Below are positions 46,408 through 55,517 of a DNA stretch of 64,000 nt, piece after piece. The notes below the pieces were generated by a model. The model saw only the letters and a list, made by a program, of their open reading frames with translations, ran no database searches and had not been told where the DNA came from. A program made the translations under genes and the position numbers. This stretch comes from Limnohabitans sp. 15K (lineage in GTDB: Bacteria > Pseudomonadota > Gammaproteobacteria > Burkholderiales > Burkholderiaceae_C): assembly GCF_002778285.1 (NCBI RefSeq), contig NZ_NESM01000002.1, forward strand, positions 310,001-374,000, written 5' to 3'. The number at the start of each line of letters is the position of its first letter. Positions within the stretch are counted from its first letter, which is position 1.

Positions 46408-47928
46408 ATGACGCTCGCATTTTCCAAAGTCGCCATCATTGGCGCAGGGGCCATGGGCCGAGGCATCGCCCAAATCGCCGCCCAAGCTGGCAGCCAAGTC
46501 TGGCTTTACGACACCCAGGCCGAAGCCATCGCCAAAGCCCGAGACGCGGTGTTCCAGCAATGGGACAAGTTGCAAGAAAAAGGACGCCTCAGCCCTGAAG
46601 CTGTCGCAAGCTACAAAAGCCAACTGAAAGGTGCCAGCAGCCTGCAAGACTTGGCCGAGTGCGAATTGGTGGTCGAAGCCATTGTCGAAAAAATCGAGAT
46701 CAAGAAAAGCCTGTTCACCGATCTGGAGAAAGTGCTGGCCCCCACGGCCGTGCTGGTCACCAACACCTCTTCGCTGTCGGTCACCGCCATTGCCGCTGCC
46801 CTACAGCGCCCTGCCCAGTTTGCGGGCTACCACTTCTTTAACCCCGTGCCGCTCATGAAGGTGGTAGAGGTGATTGCCGGTCTCAAAACCGACCCGGCTG
46901 TCTGCGTGCGCCTGACTGAATTTGCCCGACAAATGGGCCACACACCTGTGCAAGCGCAAGACACGCCGGGCTTCATCGTCAACCACGCTGGGCGCGGTTA
47001 CGGCACCGAAGCTTTGCGCATCGTGAGCGAAGGGGTGGCCGATTTCGCCACCATCGACCGCATCTTGCGTGACCAAGTGGGCTTCAAGCTCGGCCCCTTT
47101 GAGCTGTTTGACTTGACGGCGCTGGATGTGTCTCACCACGTCATCGAGGCGATCTACCACCAGTACTATGAAGAGCCGCGCTACCGCCCCAACGTGATCA
47201 CCGCGCAGCGTCTGGCCGGTGGCGTGGTCGGTAAAAAAGTCGGCGAAGGCTTCTACAAATACGTGGAAGGCGCTGCGCAAGTGCCCCCCGAGCCGCCCGT
47301 TCCTGTGGTCGAAAACATCCCGCCCGTCTGGGTATCGCCCAGAGCTGCCCGGCGAATGGAACTCTTGCAAATTCTGAAAAACCTGGGGGCCAAAGTCGAA
47401 ACAGGCGCATCGCCCTCCCCCGAGGCACTCACCATCGTCGCACCGCTGGGCTTTGACATCACCACCGTGGCTGTGGTCGAGCGCCTGGACCCTGCCCGCA
47501 CCGTAGGCATCGATATGCTGTTCGACGACGGCGCCACGAAACGGCGCGTGCTGGCCACCAACCCTGCGACACGCGAAGACATGCGCGACGCAGCACACGC
47601 TTTGTTTGCACGCGACGGCAAAGCCGTCTCGGTCATTCGCGACAGTGGCGGCTTTGTCACGCAACGCGTGGTCGCAACAATCGTCAACATCGCCTCTGAC
47701 ATTTGCCAGCAGCGCATCTGCAGCCCGCAAGACCTGGAAACCGCCGTCACCTTGGGCTTGGCTTACCCCATGGGACCCTTGGCCATGGGCAACCGCTTGG
47801 GTCCCGACAGCATTTTGGAAGTGTTATTTAACCTTCAAACGGTTTATGGTGACCCCCGTTATCGTCCCAGCCCTTGGTTACGCCGCCGGGGTGCCATTGG
47901 CCTGTCGCTCATGCACACCGAAGGCTAA
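46408..47928 (+). CDS. 3-hydroxyacyl-CoA dehydrogenase (PaaH-like)
   Basis: A 506-residue double-domain enzyme. The NAD fold is VAIIGAGAMGRGIAQIAAQAG, followed by NTSSLSVTAIA, HFFNPVPLMKVVEVI (catalytic His) and two C-terminal 3HCDH dimerisation domains. The size matches PaaH/PaaC, which acts in phenylacetate or fatty-acid beta-oxidation. It lies two bases before an enoyl-CoA hydratase gene. Confidence 0.9.
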   Translation: MTLAFSKVAIIGAGAMGRGIAQIAAQAGSQVWLYDTQAEAIAKARDAVFQQWDKLQEKGRLSPEAVASYKSQLKGASSLQDLAECELVVEAIVEKIEIKKSLFTDLEKVLAPTAVLVTNTSSLSVTAIAAALQRPAQFAGYHFFNPVPLMKVVEVIAGLKTDPAVCVRLTEFARQMGHTPVQAQDTPGFIVNHAGRGYGTEALRIVSEGVADFATIDRILRDQVGFKLGPFELFDLTALDVSHHVIEAIYHQYYEEPRYRPNVITAQRLAGGVVGKKVGEGFYKYVEGAAQVPPEPPVPVVENIPPVWVSPRAARRMELLQILKNLGAKVETGASPSPEALTIVAPLGFDITTVAVVERLDPARTVGIDMLFDDGATKRRVLATNPATREDMRDAAHALFARDGKAVSVIRDSGGFVTQRVVATIVNIASDICQQRICSPQDLETAVTLGLAYPMGPLAMGNRLGPDSILEVLFNLQTVYGDPRYRPSPWLRRRGAIGLSLMHTEG

Positions 47929-47930
47929 AC

Positions 47931-48710
47931 ATGACGGCCCAATTGCTCAGCACCAGCGAAGGCCAGACCCTGGTCCTGACCCTCAGCAACCCCGAGTTCC
48001 GCAATGCCCTCGGGCCGGAGATGTATGCCGCAGGCGTCGAAGCCTTGAGTGTGGCCGAGTCCAGCCCAGACGTGCGCAGCGTGGTGATCACCGGAGCCAA
48101 TGGCATCTTCAGCGCGGGCGGCAATTTACAGCGCCTGCTGAACAACCGCCAGCTGCCGACCGAACACCAAGCGCAAAGCATTGAAGGCCTGCACAACTGG
48201 ATCGAAGCCATTCGCACATTCCCCAAGCCCGTGATCGCAGCCGTGGAAGGCCCAGCAGCGGGTGCTGGTTTTTCACTGGCGCTGGCTTGCGACATGATTG
48301 TTGCTGCGCGCAACAGCGTTTTTGTGATGGCTTACAGCAGCATTGCCCTGTCGCCCGATGGCGGTGGCAGCTGGAGCCTGTCGCGCGCCGTGCCTCGCCA
48401 ATTGGCCAGCGAACTGCTCATGTGCGGTGAACGCATCGGTGCCGAGCGCTTGCATCAGCTGGGCGTGGTCAATCGATTGACCGAAGCGGGTCAGTCCCTT
48501 CAGCAAGCACTGCAACTGTGCGAGCAAATCAACGCGCGCGCACCCAATGCACTGGCCAGCATCAAAGATTTGTTGTCCGATGCCGACGGCAGCAGTTTGA
48601 ACGGTCAGTTGGCACGCGAGCGTGACCACTTTGTCAAAAACCTGCACCACACCAACGCAGGCATTGGCATTTCTGCATTCTTGAACAAGCAAAAACCCGA
48701 GTACGAATGA
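47931..48710 (+). CDS. Enoyl-CoA hydratase/isomerase family protein
   Basis: A 259-residue crotonase-fold enzyme. The oxyanion-hole segments are NGIFSAGGNLQRL and EGPAAGAGFSLALACD; the usual hydratase Glu positions are replaced (SPDGGGSWSLSRAV contains none), so it may be an isomerase or another crotonase reaction. It starts two bases after the dehydrogenase stop and forms a functional pair with it. PaaG-like isomerases share this pattern. Confidence 0.88.
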   Translation: MTAQLLSTSEGQTLVLTLSNPEFRNALGPEMYAAGVEALSVAESSPDVRSVVITGANGIFSAGGNLQRLLNNRQLPTEHQAQSIEGLHNWIEAIRTFPKPVIAAVEGPAAGAGFSLALACDMIVAARNSVFVMAYSSIALSPDGGGSWSLSRAVPRQLASELLMCGERIGAERLHQLGVVNRLTEAGQSLQQALQLCEQINARAPNALASIKDLLSDADGSSLNGQLARERDHFVKNLHHTNAGIGISAFLNKQKPEYE

Positions 48711-48767
48711 AGCGACTGGTCCCCCAGGCGACAAATTTCCGATCACCAGTCACTCAAAGGACAGAAC

Positions 48768-49487
48768 ATGGACGAACCGATTCTGACAATGGAGGAAAGA
48801 GAAGCGATCAATGCGGGTCGCTGGTTCTCTAGCCTTTCACCTTCACTTCGTCACGACATACTTCGATGCGCTTACGTCAAACGCCACAAAGACGGCGACA
48901 TGCTCGCAGCACGCGGCGATCCACCCGAGCAGTGGATCGCCTGTGCCAAGGGCGCGGTGCGCGTGAGCTCGACCTCGGTGTCGGGCAAACAGATCACCTT
49001 GACCTATGTGGAGCCAGGCATCTGGTTTGGCGATGTGTCGATCTTCGACGGGGATCGCCGCACGCACGACTGCTATGCACACGGCGATACCACCACCTTG
49101 AACGTGGCCAAGGCCGACTTCAAGAAAATTTTGTCGCAGCACGTCGAGTTTTACGAAGCCATGCTGCGGCTGCAGTCTCGCCGCATTCGCCAACTTTACG
49201 GTTTGGTGGAAGACCTCAACACCCTGCCCTTGCGTGCACGACTGGCCAAACAGCTCAACCACTTGTTGCGCAGCTACGGTGTGCCGAGCTTGTCGGACGC
49301 GAAAGCTGTTCGCATCAGCTTGCAACTGGCCCAAGAAGAACTCGCCCAATTGCTGGGCGCTTCACGTCAACGGGTCAACCAGGAGCTCAAGCAAATGGAG
49401 CGCGAGCACATCATCCGCATCGAGCCGGGTGGTTTGGTGGTGCTCGACCGCGATGCCCTGATGCTGATCGTGAACGCGGACCACTGA
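48768..49487 (+). CDS. Crp/Fnr family transcriptional regulator
   Basis: A 239-residue regulator with a cyclic-nucleotide-binding-like beta-roll (about 30-140; GIWFGDVSIFDGDRRTHD) and a C-terminal helix-turn-helix (LAQEELAQLLGASRQRVNQE). No Cys cluster for an Fe-S centre is seen, so it is not FNR itself. It lies within the acyl-CoA cluster and may control it. It begins 57 bases after the hydratase gene. Confidence 0.88.
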   Translation: MDEPILTMEEREAINAGRWFSSLSPSLRHDILRCAYVKRHKDGDMLAARGDPPEQWIACAKGAVRVSSTSVSGKQITLTYVEPGIWFGDVSIFDGDRRTHDCYAHGDTTTLNVAKADFKKILSQHVEFYEAMLRLQSRRIRQLYGLVEDLNTLPLRARLAKQLNHLLRSYGVPSLSDAKAVRISLQLAQEELAQLLGASRQRVNQELKQMEREHIIRIEPGGLVVLDRDALMLIVNADH

Positions 49488-49551
49488 CACCCACTGAATT
49501 TTCACCATCACCGCTGCGTGCAGCGGCAACAGTCTTTGAACGGGTCACCCC

Positions 49552-50637
49552 ATGAGTGCTTTTGATCATTTCGTGGGGACCCGGCCTGTCACGGGTTCTC
49601 ACGCCTTCGACATTTCGGCCCTAGAGCGCTGGCTAACTGCGCAGCTGCCCGGCTTTGCAGGTCCCTTGAGCGTGGAAATGTTCAAGGGCGGCCAGTCCAA
49701 CCCGACTTACAAACTCATCACCCCGTCGCGTCAATACGTGATGCGGGCCAAGCCGGGGCCGGTAGCCAAGTTGCTGCCCTCAGCCCATGCCATCGAGCGT
49801 GAGTTTGCCGTCATGCAAGGCCTGCACGGCACTGATGTGCCTGTGGCCCAAATGCATGTGCTGTGTGACGATGAATCGGTCATTGGCCGGGCGTTTTACG
49901 TCATGGACTTCGTGCCAGGGCGCGTGCTGTGGGACCAGTCTTTGCCAGGCATGACACCCACTGAGCGTGGCGCGATTTACGACGAAATGAACCGCGTGCT
50001 GGCAGCCCTGCACAAAGTGGATGTGGCCAAGCAAGGTTTGTCGAGCTACGGCAAGCCGGGCAACTACATCGAGCGCCAAATCGGCCGCTGGAGCAAGCAG
50101 TACGCCGCGTCCATCACGCAGCCCATCCCCGAGATGGACCAACTGATCGAGTGGCTTCCGAAGAACATCCCGGACAGCGCCAAAGACGAGTCCTTGGTCG
50201 GCGTTGTGCACGGTGACTACCGGCTGGACAACCTGATGTTCCACCCCACCGAAGCCCGTGTGCTGGCGGTGCTGGACTGGGAGCTGTCCACCCTGGGTCA
50301 CCCCTTGGCGGACTTCAGTTACCACTGCATGGCTTGGCACATCACACCGGGCACGTTCCGGGGCATTGGCGGACTGGATTTCGCGGCCCTGGGCATCCCC
50401 TCTGAAGCCGAATATATTCGCCGCTATTGCGAGCGCACTGGATTCACCACGCCCGAGGCCTTGGCCAAAGACTGGAACTTTTACCTCGCCTACAACATGT
50501 TCCGCATTGCGGCCATTTTGCAAGGCATTGCCAAACGCGTCGAAGACGGCACAGCATCGAGCGACCAAGCCAAAAGCTCGGGTGCAGGTGCAAGGCCGAT
50601 GGCCGAGTTGGCTTGGCGTTTTGCTTGCCAAGCCTGA
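49552..50637 (+). CDS. Phosphotransferase family protein (ACAD10/APH-like)
   Basis: A 361-residue kinase-fold protein. The catalytic loop is VVHGDYRLDNLMF and the metal motif VLDWELSTLGHPLADFSY. Proteins of this APH-like type are commonly encoded next to acyl-CoA dehydrogenases and may phosphorylate 4-hydroxyacyl-CoAs, as the ACAD10/11 kinase domain does. It is not an antibiotic-resistance enzyme. The acyl-CoA dehydrogenase follows 39 bases downstream. Confidence 0.88.
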   Translation: MSAFDHFVGTRPVTGSHAFDISALERWLTAQLPGFAGPLSVEMFKGGQSNPTYKLITPSRQYVMRAKPGPVAKLLPSAHAIEREFAVMQGLHGTDVPVAQMHVLCDDESVIGRAFYVMDFVPGRVLWDQSLPGMTPTERGAIYDEMNRVLAALHKVDVAKQGLSSYGKPGNYIERQIGRWSKQYAASITQPIPEMDQLIEWLPKNIPDSAKDESLVGVVHGDYRLDNLMFHPTEARVLAVLDWELSTLGHPLADFSYHCMAWHITPGTFRGIGGLDFAALGIPSEAEYIRRYCERTGFTTPEALAKDWNFYLAYNMFRIAAILQGIAKRVEDGTASSDQAKSSGAGARPMAELAWRFACQA

Positions 50638-50676
50638 TTTCTTTCACACACAACCCCAACCCCTAGGAGATAGACC

Positions 50677-51936
50677 ATGGATTTTGAATACACCCCCAAG
50701 GTCAAAGACATGCAAGCGCGCTTGCTGGCTTTCATGGAAGAGCACATTTACCCCAACGAGGCCCGCTTTTTTGCTGAGATCGCCGAAAACCGCGCCAAAG
50801 GCAATGCTTGGGTCCCCACCAAAATTGTCGAAGAGCTCAAGCCCAAAGCCTTGGCCGCAGGCCTGTGGAACCTCTTTTTGCCAAAGTCCACGCGTGCGCC
50901 CCAAGGCCTGTCCAACCTGGAATACGCGCCTTTGTGCGAAATTATGGGTCGTGTTCCTTTTGCCGCCGAAATTTTCAACTGCTCGGCACCGGACACCGGC
51001 AACATGGAAACCTTGGAGCGTTACGCCAGCGAAAGCCTGAAGGACGAATGGCTGGAGCCCCTGTTGCGCGGTGAAATCCGCTCGGCCTTCTTGATGACAG
51101 AACCCGATGTGGCTTCGTCTGACGCCACCAACATCGAATGCGAAATCCGCCGCGACGGCGACCATTACGTGATCAACGGCCGTAAATGGTGGTCTTCCGG
51201 CGCGGGTGACCCACGCTGTGCGGTGTACATCGTCATGGGCAAGACCAACCCTGAAGCGGGTCGTCACGAACAACAATCCATGATCGTGGTGCCCGCCAAC
51301 ACCCCCGGTATCACCGTGGTGCGTGCCCTGTCGGTCTTTGGTTACGACGACGCGCCACACGGCCACATGGAAGTGTTGCTCAAAGATGTTCGTGTGCCAG
51401 CCGACAACATCTTGCTCGGCGAAGGCCGCGGCTTTGAAATCGCACAAGGCCGCTTGGGCCCTGGTCGTATCCACCACTGCATGCGCACCATCGGCATCGC
51501 CGAACGCGCCCTGGAGTTGATGTGCAAACGCCTGAACGAACGCGTGGCTTTTGGCCGCGAAGTGGCACGCCAGACCGTGTGGCAAGAGCGCATTGCCGAG
51601 TCGCGCTGCATGATTGAGCAAGCCCGTTTGTTGACCCTCAAAGCCGCATACATGATGGACACTGTGGGCAACAAGGTGGCCAAGGCCGAGATCGCCATGA
51701 TCAAGATCGTGGCCCCCAACATGGCCTGCCAGATCATCGACTGGGCCATTCAGGCCCACGGCGGTGGCGGTGTGTCGCAAGACTTCCCGCTGGCCTATGC
51801 CTACGCCCACCAGCGCACGCTGCGCTTGGCCGACGGTCCTGACGAGGTGCACCGCAACTCGCTGGCCAAGTTGGAACTGGCCAAGCAACTGGCATTGCCC
51901 GGCGATTTGGGCATGCCCATCACGCGTGGCAGCTGA
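50677..51936 (+). CDS. Acyl-CoA dehydrogenase (ACAD11-like)
   Basis: A 419-residue flavoenzyme with the family motifs [63 protein letters not shown] and [12 protein letters not shown]. It oxidises acyl-CoA to enoyl-CoA, feeding the hydratase and dehydrogenase encoded upstream. With the neighbouring kinase-like gene it forms the bacterial equivalent of the fused ACAD10/11 protein. Confidence 0.94.
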   Translation: MDFEYTPKVKDMQARLLAFMEEHIYPNEARFFAEIAENRAKGNAWVPTKIVEELKPKALAAGLWNLFLPKSTRAPQGLSNLEYAPLCEIMGRVPFAAEIFNCSAPDTGNMETLERYASESLKDEWLEPLLRGEIRSAFLMTEPDVASSDATNIECEIRRDGDHYVINGRKWWSSGAGDPRCAVYIVMGKTNPEAGRHEQQSMIVVPANTPGITVVRALSVFGYDDAPHGHMEVLLKDVRVPADNILLGEGRGFEIAQGRLGPGRIHHCMRTIGIAERALELMCKRLNERVAFGREVARQTVWQERIAESRCMIEQARLLTLKAAYMMDTVGNKVAKAEIAMIKIVAPNMACQIIDWAIQAHGGGGVSQDFPLAYAYAHQRTLRLADGPDEVHRNSLAKLELAKQLALPGDLGMPITRGS

Positions 51937-51991
51937 CTTTTTTGACCGCAAGGCCAAGAATGAGGTTTTTGAAGGTTAGAATAACGTCAGT

Positions 51992-52068
51992 CGGAGCGTA
52001 GCGCAGCCTGGTAGCGCATCTGCTTTGGGAGCAGAGGGTCGCGAGTTCGAATCCCGCCGCTCCGACCA
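51992..52068 (+). tRNA. tRNA-Pro(UGG)
   Basis: A 77-base cloverleaf: acceptor CGGAGCG with CGCTCCG, D-arm GCGCAGCCTGGTAGCGC, anticodon arm CTGCT-TTGGGAGCAG with anticodon TGG, T-loop GTTCGAATC, discriminator A and encoded CCA. Confidence 0.98.
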
Positions 52069-52127
52069 TTTCCTGTTGTTTGACCTTCAAGAAATTACCA
52101 AAGTCTGGTGACAGACACACAAACAAC

Positions 52128-52148
52128 AAAGGCCCGTGAGGGCCTTTT
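52128..52148 (+). terminator. Terminator after tRNA-Pro
   Basis: AAAGGCCC-GTGA-GGGCCTTT followed by T-rich sequence. It separates tRNA-Pro from tRNA-Arg, so the two are probably transcribed separately. Confidence 0.8.
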
Positions 52149-52172
52149 GTGTTTCTGCGAATCTTGCAACTT

Positions 52173-52249
52173 CTGCCCGTAGCTCAGTTGGATAGAGCAA
52201 CAGCCTTCTAAGCTGTGGGTCACAGGTTCGATCCCTGTCGGGCAGACCA
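52173..52249 (+). tRNA. tRNA-Arg(UCU)
   Basis: A 77-base cloverleaf: acceptor CTGCCCG with CGGGCAG, D-arm GCTCAGTTGGATAGAGC, anticodon arm CAGCC-TTCTAAGCTG with anticodon TCT, T-arm ACAGGTTCGATCCCTGT, discriminator A and encoded CCA. Confidence 0.97.
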
Positions 52250-52282
52250 ATCGGCCTTACCCTCTTACAGGGACTATTTTTT

Positions 52283-52705
52283 TCAGTTGGCGTAGTAAGT
52301 CTTGCGACCGGTGTCGGCCAACAAAGTGGGCAATGTCTGCCAAGCTTGCGAAATGTCTTGGATCAAGGTCTTGACCTCTTCCAGCGCTGCCAAATCGTTG
52401 TAAGCGTTGACATGGAACAGTCGGCGTGTGATGTAGCCATACAGCTCGTTGAGGTTTTGCGCCAACTCGCCGCCACGCTCAAAGTCCAAAGCACCCTGCA
52501 AACCCACCACGATGCGACCAGCGCGGGCAATGGCTTTGGATTTTTCTTCGATCACATTGTTCTGAATGTGACCTGTAGCAGAGGCCAGGCTCTCGAGCAA
52601 GCCATCAAACAGCATCTGGATCAGCTGAATGTTGTCCGCAGTGGCCACACCGGTGGTGACTTGGACAGAACCGTAACTCTCAGCAAACTTGGAATAGGCA
52701 CGCAT
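52283..52705 (-). CDS. fliS: Flagellar export chaperone FliS
   Basis: A 140-residue chaperone that binds the C-terminus of flagellin and prevents premature assembly. The signature AYSKFAESYGSVQV and ADNIQLIQMLFDGLLESL with the helical bundle that follows is typical. Length is normal. It is preceded by a near-consensus sigma-28 promoter (52739-52765). No fliD lies beside it. Confidence 0.95.
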   Translation of the reverse strand: MRAYSKFAESYGSVQVTTGVATADNIQLIQMLFDGLLESLASATGHIQNNVIEEKSKAIARAGRIVVGLQGALDFERGGELAQNLNELYGYITRRLFHVNAYNDLAALEEVKTLIQDISQAWQTLPTLLADTGRKTYYAN

Positions 52706-52738
52706 TTGAAAAACCCCTTTACTACTTCAGTAACAGAG

Positions 52739-52765
52739 GAATCGGCGGTTCTGGGGGAAACTTGA
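52739..52765 (-). promoter_or_regulatory. Sigma-28 (FliA) promoter of fliS
   Basis: Read on the minus strand, TCAAGTTT, an 11-base spacer and GCCGATTC correspond to the flagellar consensus TAAAGTTT-N11-GCCGATAA. The -10 end lies 34 bases before the fliS ATG. Confidence 0.78.
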
Positions 52766-52814
52766 GGCCTGTCTTGCATTTCTGCAGAGATTCATGCGCA
52801 TCGAGCGGATGAGC

Positions 52815-53414
52815 TCAAGCGCCGGGAGTCGCAGTGGCGTCGGACGAAGAAGAAGGCATCAACCACTCGGACAAGGGGCTGGTGGCGTCCAACTGGGCTT
52901 TGGACCACAAGAACTCCCCAGCTTCGTCCATGGAGGCCCGAATAGGACCCCACTCGGCTTCGGGGGTTTGAGACGCGCTCAAGCCACATTGGTACAAGGC
53001 GTTGGCCTGGGCAGTGGGAATCCAAGACTCCACAGGGCCTTTGGCCATGACAATTTCTTTGGTGTTTTTGGGATCACTCGGCGGCGAGCCGAGAATGCCG
53101 TCTTTGAAGCCGTCTTTGTACAGGGCTTCCGCGTGTTTGGACAAAATCACGGGGTAGCGACTGCGCAAATCGGCCAAGGCTTGAGGGTCCAAGCCCTCGT
53201 TGGATCTGCCCGTCATGGCATCCCAAAGCTTCTTGGCGCTCAAGCCCATCGAAGGCGTGGCCAGTTTTGCCGCATTTTCATTGAGCGTGGTCACCACTTT
53301 GCGCGTTTCGGATTCAATCGAATTGACCCGGTCGATCAAATAAATGACCAGGATCAAGACCAGCAGCAAACCGATCGCCATCAAAGCGTTGAGCAAAGCG
53401 TCCATGGGAATCAT
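52815..53414 (-). CDS. Unknown single-pass membrane protein of the flagellar operon
   Basis: A 199-residue protein. After a short start there is one membrane helix (LMAIGLLLVLILVIYLIDRV, about residues 11-31), then a soluble domain with ENAAKLATPSMGLSAKKLW and a low-complexity Ser/Ala C-terminus. ATG 53414 overlaps the stop of the previous gene (ATGA). It is the last gene of the flhA-flhF-flhG-fliA operon. No family is recognised. A role near the flagellar base is inferred from context only. Confidence 0.7.
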   Translation of the reverse strand: MIPMDALLNALMAIGLLLVLILVIYLIDRVNSIESETRKVVTTLNENAAKLATPSMGLSAKKLWDAMTGRSNEGLDPQALADLRSRYPVILSKHAEALYKDGFKDGILGSPPSDPKNTKEIVMAKGPVESWIPTAQANALYQCGLSASQTPEAEWGPIRASMDEAGEFLWSKAQLDATSPLSEWLMPSSSSDATATPGA

Positions 53415-53968
53415 GGCATAGACGCGCCGGGTGGCATGTTGGCATCGGTTGGATCAGATTCAGCCGCCTCTTCCAATGCAGCTTGTGCGGCCAACTCTTC
53501 GCGCAAAAAGTCCAGCACCTGAAAAGGCTCCGGCAAACGCAACTCGTAATGGCTGATCTGATGGGCCAAGGCTTGCATGGCCTCAATGGCTTTGGGCGCT
53601 GACAACTCGGTTCTTTGGTAACGCGAGCCCAAAGCAAAGGCCTCATTCACAAATTCTTCGGGCAAGTAAGCGTAAATCTCGGTGTCACCCGATCGGATTT
53701 TTTGAAACTTGGATGGTTTGGGGGCCTCAGGCATGGGCACACCCTGAATCAAGGCCGTACGGGCCAGCTCTTCCCAAGCCGCAGTTTGCTCGGCGCCATC
53801 CACAAAGGTTTTGTCCAAGTGGGCCCGGCAAATCAAACCCATGCGCAAGCGCAGACTGCGCGCCTCATGCGAGTCACCCTTCAAGGAGGCCACTTTTTCA
53901 TAGGCAGCTTCCGCGCGACGCATGTCGTCGACGGGCTTGTTGCGTGAAAAAAGATCAAAGATAGACAT
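53411..53968 (-). CDS. Unknown cytoplasmic protein of the flagellar operon
   Basis: A 185-residue helical protein starting MSIFDLFSRNKPVDD. It has many charged helices, DTEIYAYLPEEFVNEAFALG in the middle, and an acidic Pro-rich tail. It begins nine bases after the fliA stop and overlaps the next gene. No motif is recognised. Its partner gene downstream encodes a membrane protein, so the two may form a complex. Confidence 0.7.
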   Translation of the reverse strand: MSIFDLFSRNKPVDDMRRAEAAYEKVASLKGDSHEARSLRLRMGLICRAHLDKTFVDGAEQTAAWEELARTALIQGVPMPEAPKPSKFQKIRSGDTEIYAYLPEEFVNEAFALGSRYQRTELSAPKAIEAMQALAHQISHYELRLPEPFQVLDFLREELAAQAALEEAAESDPTDANMPPGASMP

Positions 53969-53976
53969 GGTCAAAC

Positions 53977-54687
53977 TCAAGCAATTTGCAAATTTTGCCG
54001 CAGTTTTTTGACCACGGTAGACAAAATTTGGCTGACCCGGGACTCACTGACCCCGAGAACTTCCCCGATTTCCTTGAGGTTGAGTTCTTCCACGTAGTAA
54101 AGAGACATCACCAGCCGCTCCCGCTCAGGCAGCTCATCAATGGCCTGCACCACGGCTTCCATGAATTCAGCCTCTTCCACCATGACCTCAGGCTGCATGG
54201 AACTGTCGCCTGGCATGCTCATCACTTCATCGTTGACGACTTCCATCGAGAATGTCTCGAAGCGTTTGGCTTGACCGCGCTCTTTGTGAAATTCCTCGAT
54301 CTCTTTGCCCATGAACAAGGCCAACTCCGCCTGGGTGGGTGCACGTCCAAGCTCTGCGGCCAGCACATGTTTGGCTTCGTTTTCGTTTTTGTTGAAGGCC
54401 ACGGCCGAACGTGGCAAATGCGACTGACGACGCACTTCATCCAGGATGGCCCCCCGCACCCGGCTCAGGGCAAAGTGTTCGAACTCAAAACCTTTGGTCG
54501 GGTCAAAAGACCGAGCGGCTTCGATCAAGCCGACCATGCCCACCTGAACCAGTTCATCCAATTCCATGAAAGGCGGCAAACGCGCTTTCAGGTGGACAGC
54601 CACCCGTTTGACCATGGGCATGTGCGCCAAGATCATGGACTCGTGTTGGTTGCCAACCTCTTCGTACAGAGAGACGTTGCTGCTCAT
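53977..54687 (-). CDS. fliA: Flagellar sigma factor FliA (sigma-28)
   Basis: A 236-residue sigma factor. Regions 2 (MELDELVQVGMVGLIEAARS, KGFEFEHFALSRVRGAILDE) and 4 (LKEIGEVLGVSESRVSQILS) are clear. It directs RNA polymerase to late flagellar and chemotaxis promoters, such as the one upstream of fliS. ATG 54687 is chosen; GTG 54696 overlaps the flhG stop and is an alternative. Confidence 0.96.
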   Translation of the reverse strand: MSSNVSLYEEVGNQHESMILAHMPMVKRVAVHLKARLPPFMELDELVQVGMVGLIEAARSFDPTKGFEFEHFALSRVRGAILDEVRRQSHLPRSAVAFNKNENEAKHVLAAELGRAPTQAELALFMGKEIEEFHKERGQAKRFETFSMEVVNDEVMSMPGDSSMQPEVMVEEAEFMEAVVQAIDELPERERLVMSLYYVEELNLKEIGEVLGVSESRVSQILSTVVKKLRQNLQIA

Positions 54688-54692
54688 GCGAG

Positions 54693-55517
54693 TCACCCGT
54701 TCCCTGGCACGCGGAGCATGCGCTCCATGAAAAACTGCATGCGCCCAGAAGCCGTCTGAATGGGCGGCAGCTGGTCCAGCGCTTCGGCCAAAGCCCGGAA
54801 ATCGCGCGAGGCAGCACTGCCAGGGGCGTAATCCAAAACAGACTGGTATTTGCGCAGGGCTTGCAAGACCAACTCGTCACCCTCAATGGCATGCAGGTAA
54901 CGAATCGAGATCCCCAGAAAACGGGCACAAACGTCGTTCAGGCGCCGGTACAACTGGCGACCTTCGTGGGCACTGCCCACCATATTCGGGATCAAATAAA
55001 TTTCATCAAGCGACTGCTCGGTCGACATGACCTTGATCAAGCCGTAAGCATCGGCAATCGAAGAAGGTTGATCGCACACCACCACAAATCGGCGCTGGCA
55101 GGCGGCCATGAACTCCAAAACGGCAGGCGCAATGCCCGCAGCAACGTCCACCACCAGGTAATCAACCGGCTCATCGAGGCTGTCAAAAGAACGGATCATG
55201 GTCGCAATTTGGGCAGCATCCAGCGCCGCAATATTGCGCAAACCCGAAGCACCCGGCACCAAACGCACACCTTGGGCGGTAGTGACCAACACTTCTTGCA
55301 GGGTTTTTGTGCCATTGAGCACATGGCTGATGTTGAACGGGGCATGAGCGCCCAGCGCAATTTGCGCATTGGCCATGCCCAAATCGGCATCCAACAACAT
55401 CACTTTATGCCCCCGGAGCGCCAAAGCGACGGCCAAATTGATGGCCACCGTGGTTTTACCGGCGCCCCCTTTGCCGCTGGCGACACCAATGACTTGGGGG
55501 AATGTATTCTTATCCAT
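54693..55517 (-). CDS. flhG: FlhG/FleN MinD-like ATPase
   Basis: A 274-residue ATPase of the MinD family. The deviant Walker A is [18 protein letters not shown], followed by [16 protein letters not shown] and VVDVAAGI. It limits flagellar number by acting on FlhF and the flagellar activator. ATG 55517 overlaps the flhF stop by eight bases, supporting coupling. The frame is open further upstream but overlaps flhF. Confidence 0.93.
   Translation of the reverse strand: MDKNTFPQVIGVASGKGGAGKTTVAINLAVALALRGHKVMLLDADLGMANAQIALGAHAPFNISHVLNGTKTLQEVLVTTAQGVRLVPGASGLRNIAALDAAQIATMIRSFDSLDEPVDYLVVDVAAGIAPAVLEFMAACQRRFVVVCDQPSSIADAYGLIKVMSTEQSLDEIYLIPNMVGSAHEGRQLYRRLNDVCARFLGISIRYLHAIEGDELVLQALRKYQSVLDYAPGSAASRDFRALAEALDQLPPIQTASGRMQFFMERMLRVPGNG

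Noticed and set aside
49552..50637. Aminoglycoside resistance gene
   Set aside because: The APH fold is shared, but the sequence and acyl-CoA dehydrogenase neighbour place it in the ACAD10/11-kinase-like group.
51920..52129. Open frame antisense to tRNA-Pro with a GAAGFELATLCSQSRCATRL-like translation
   Set aside because: It is the well-known false ORF produced by the complement of a tRNA gene; the tRNA explains the conservation.
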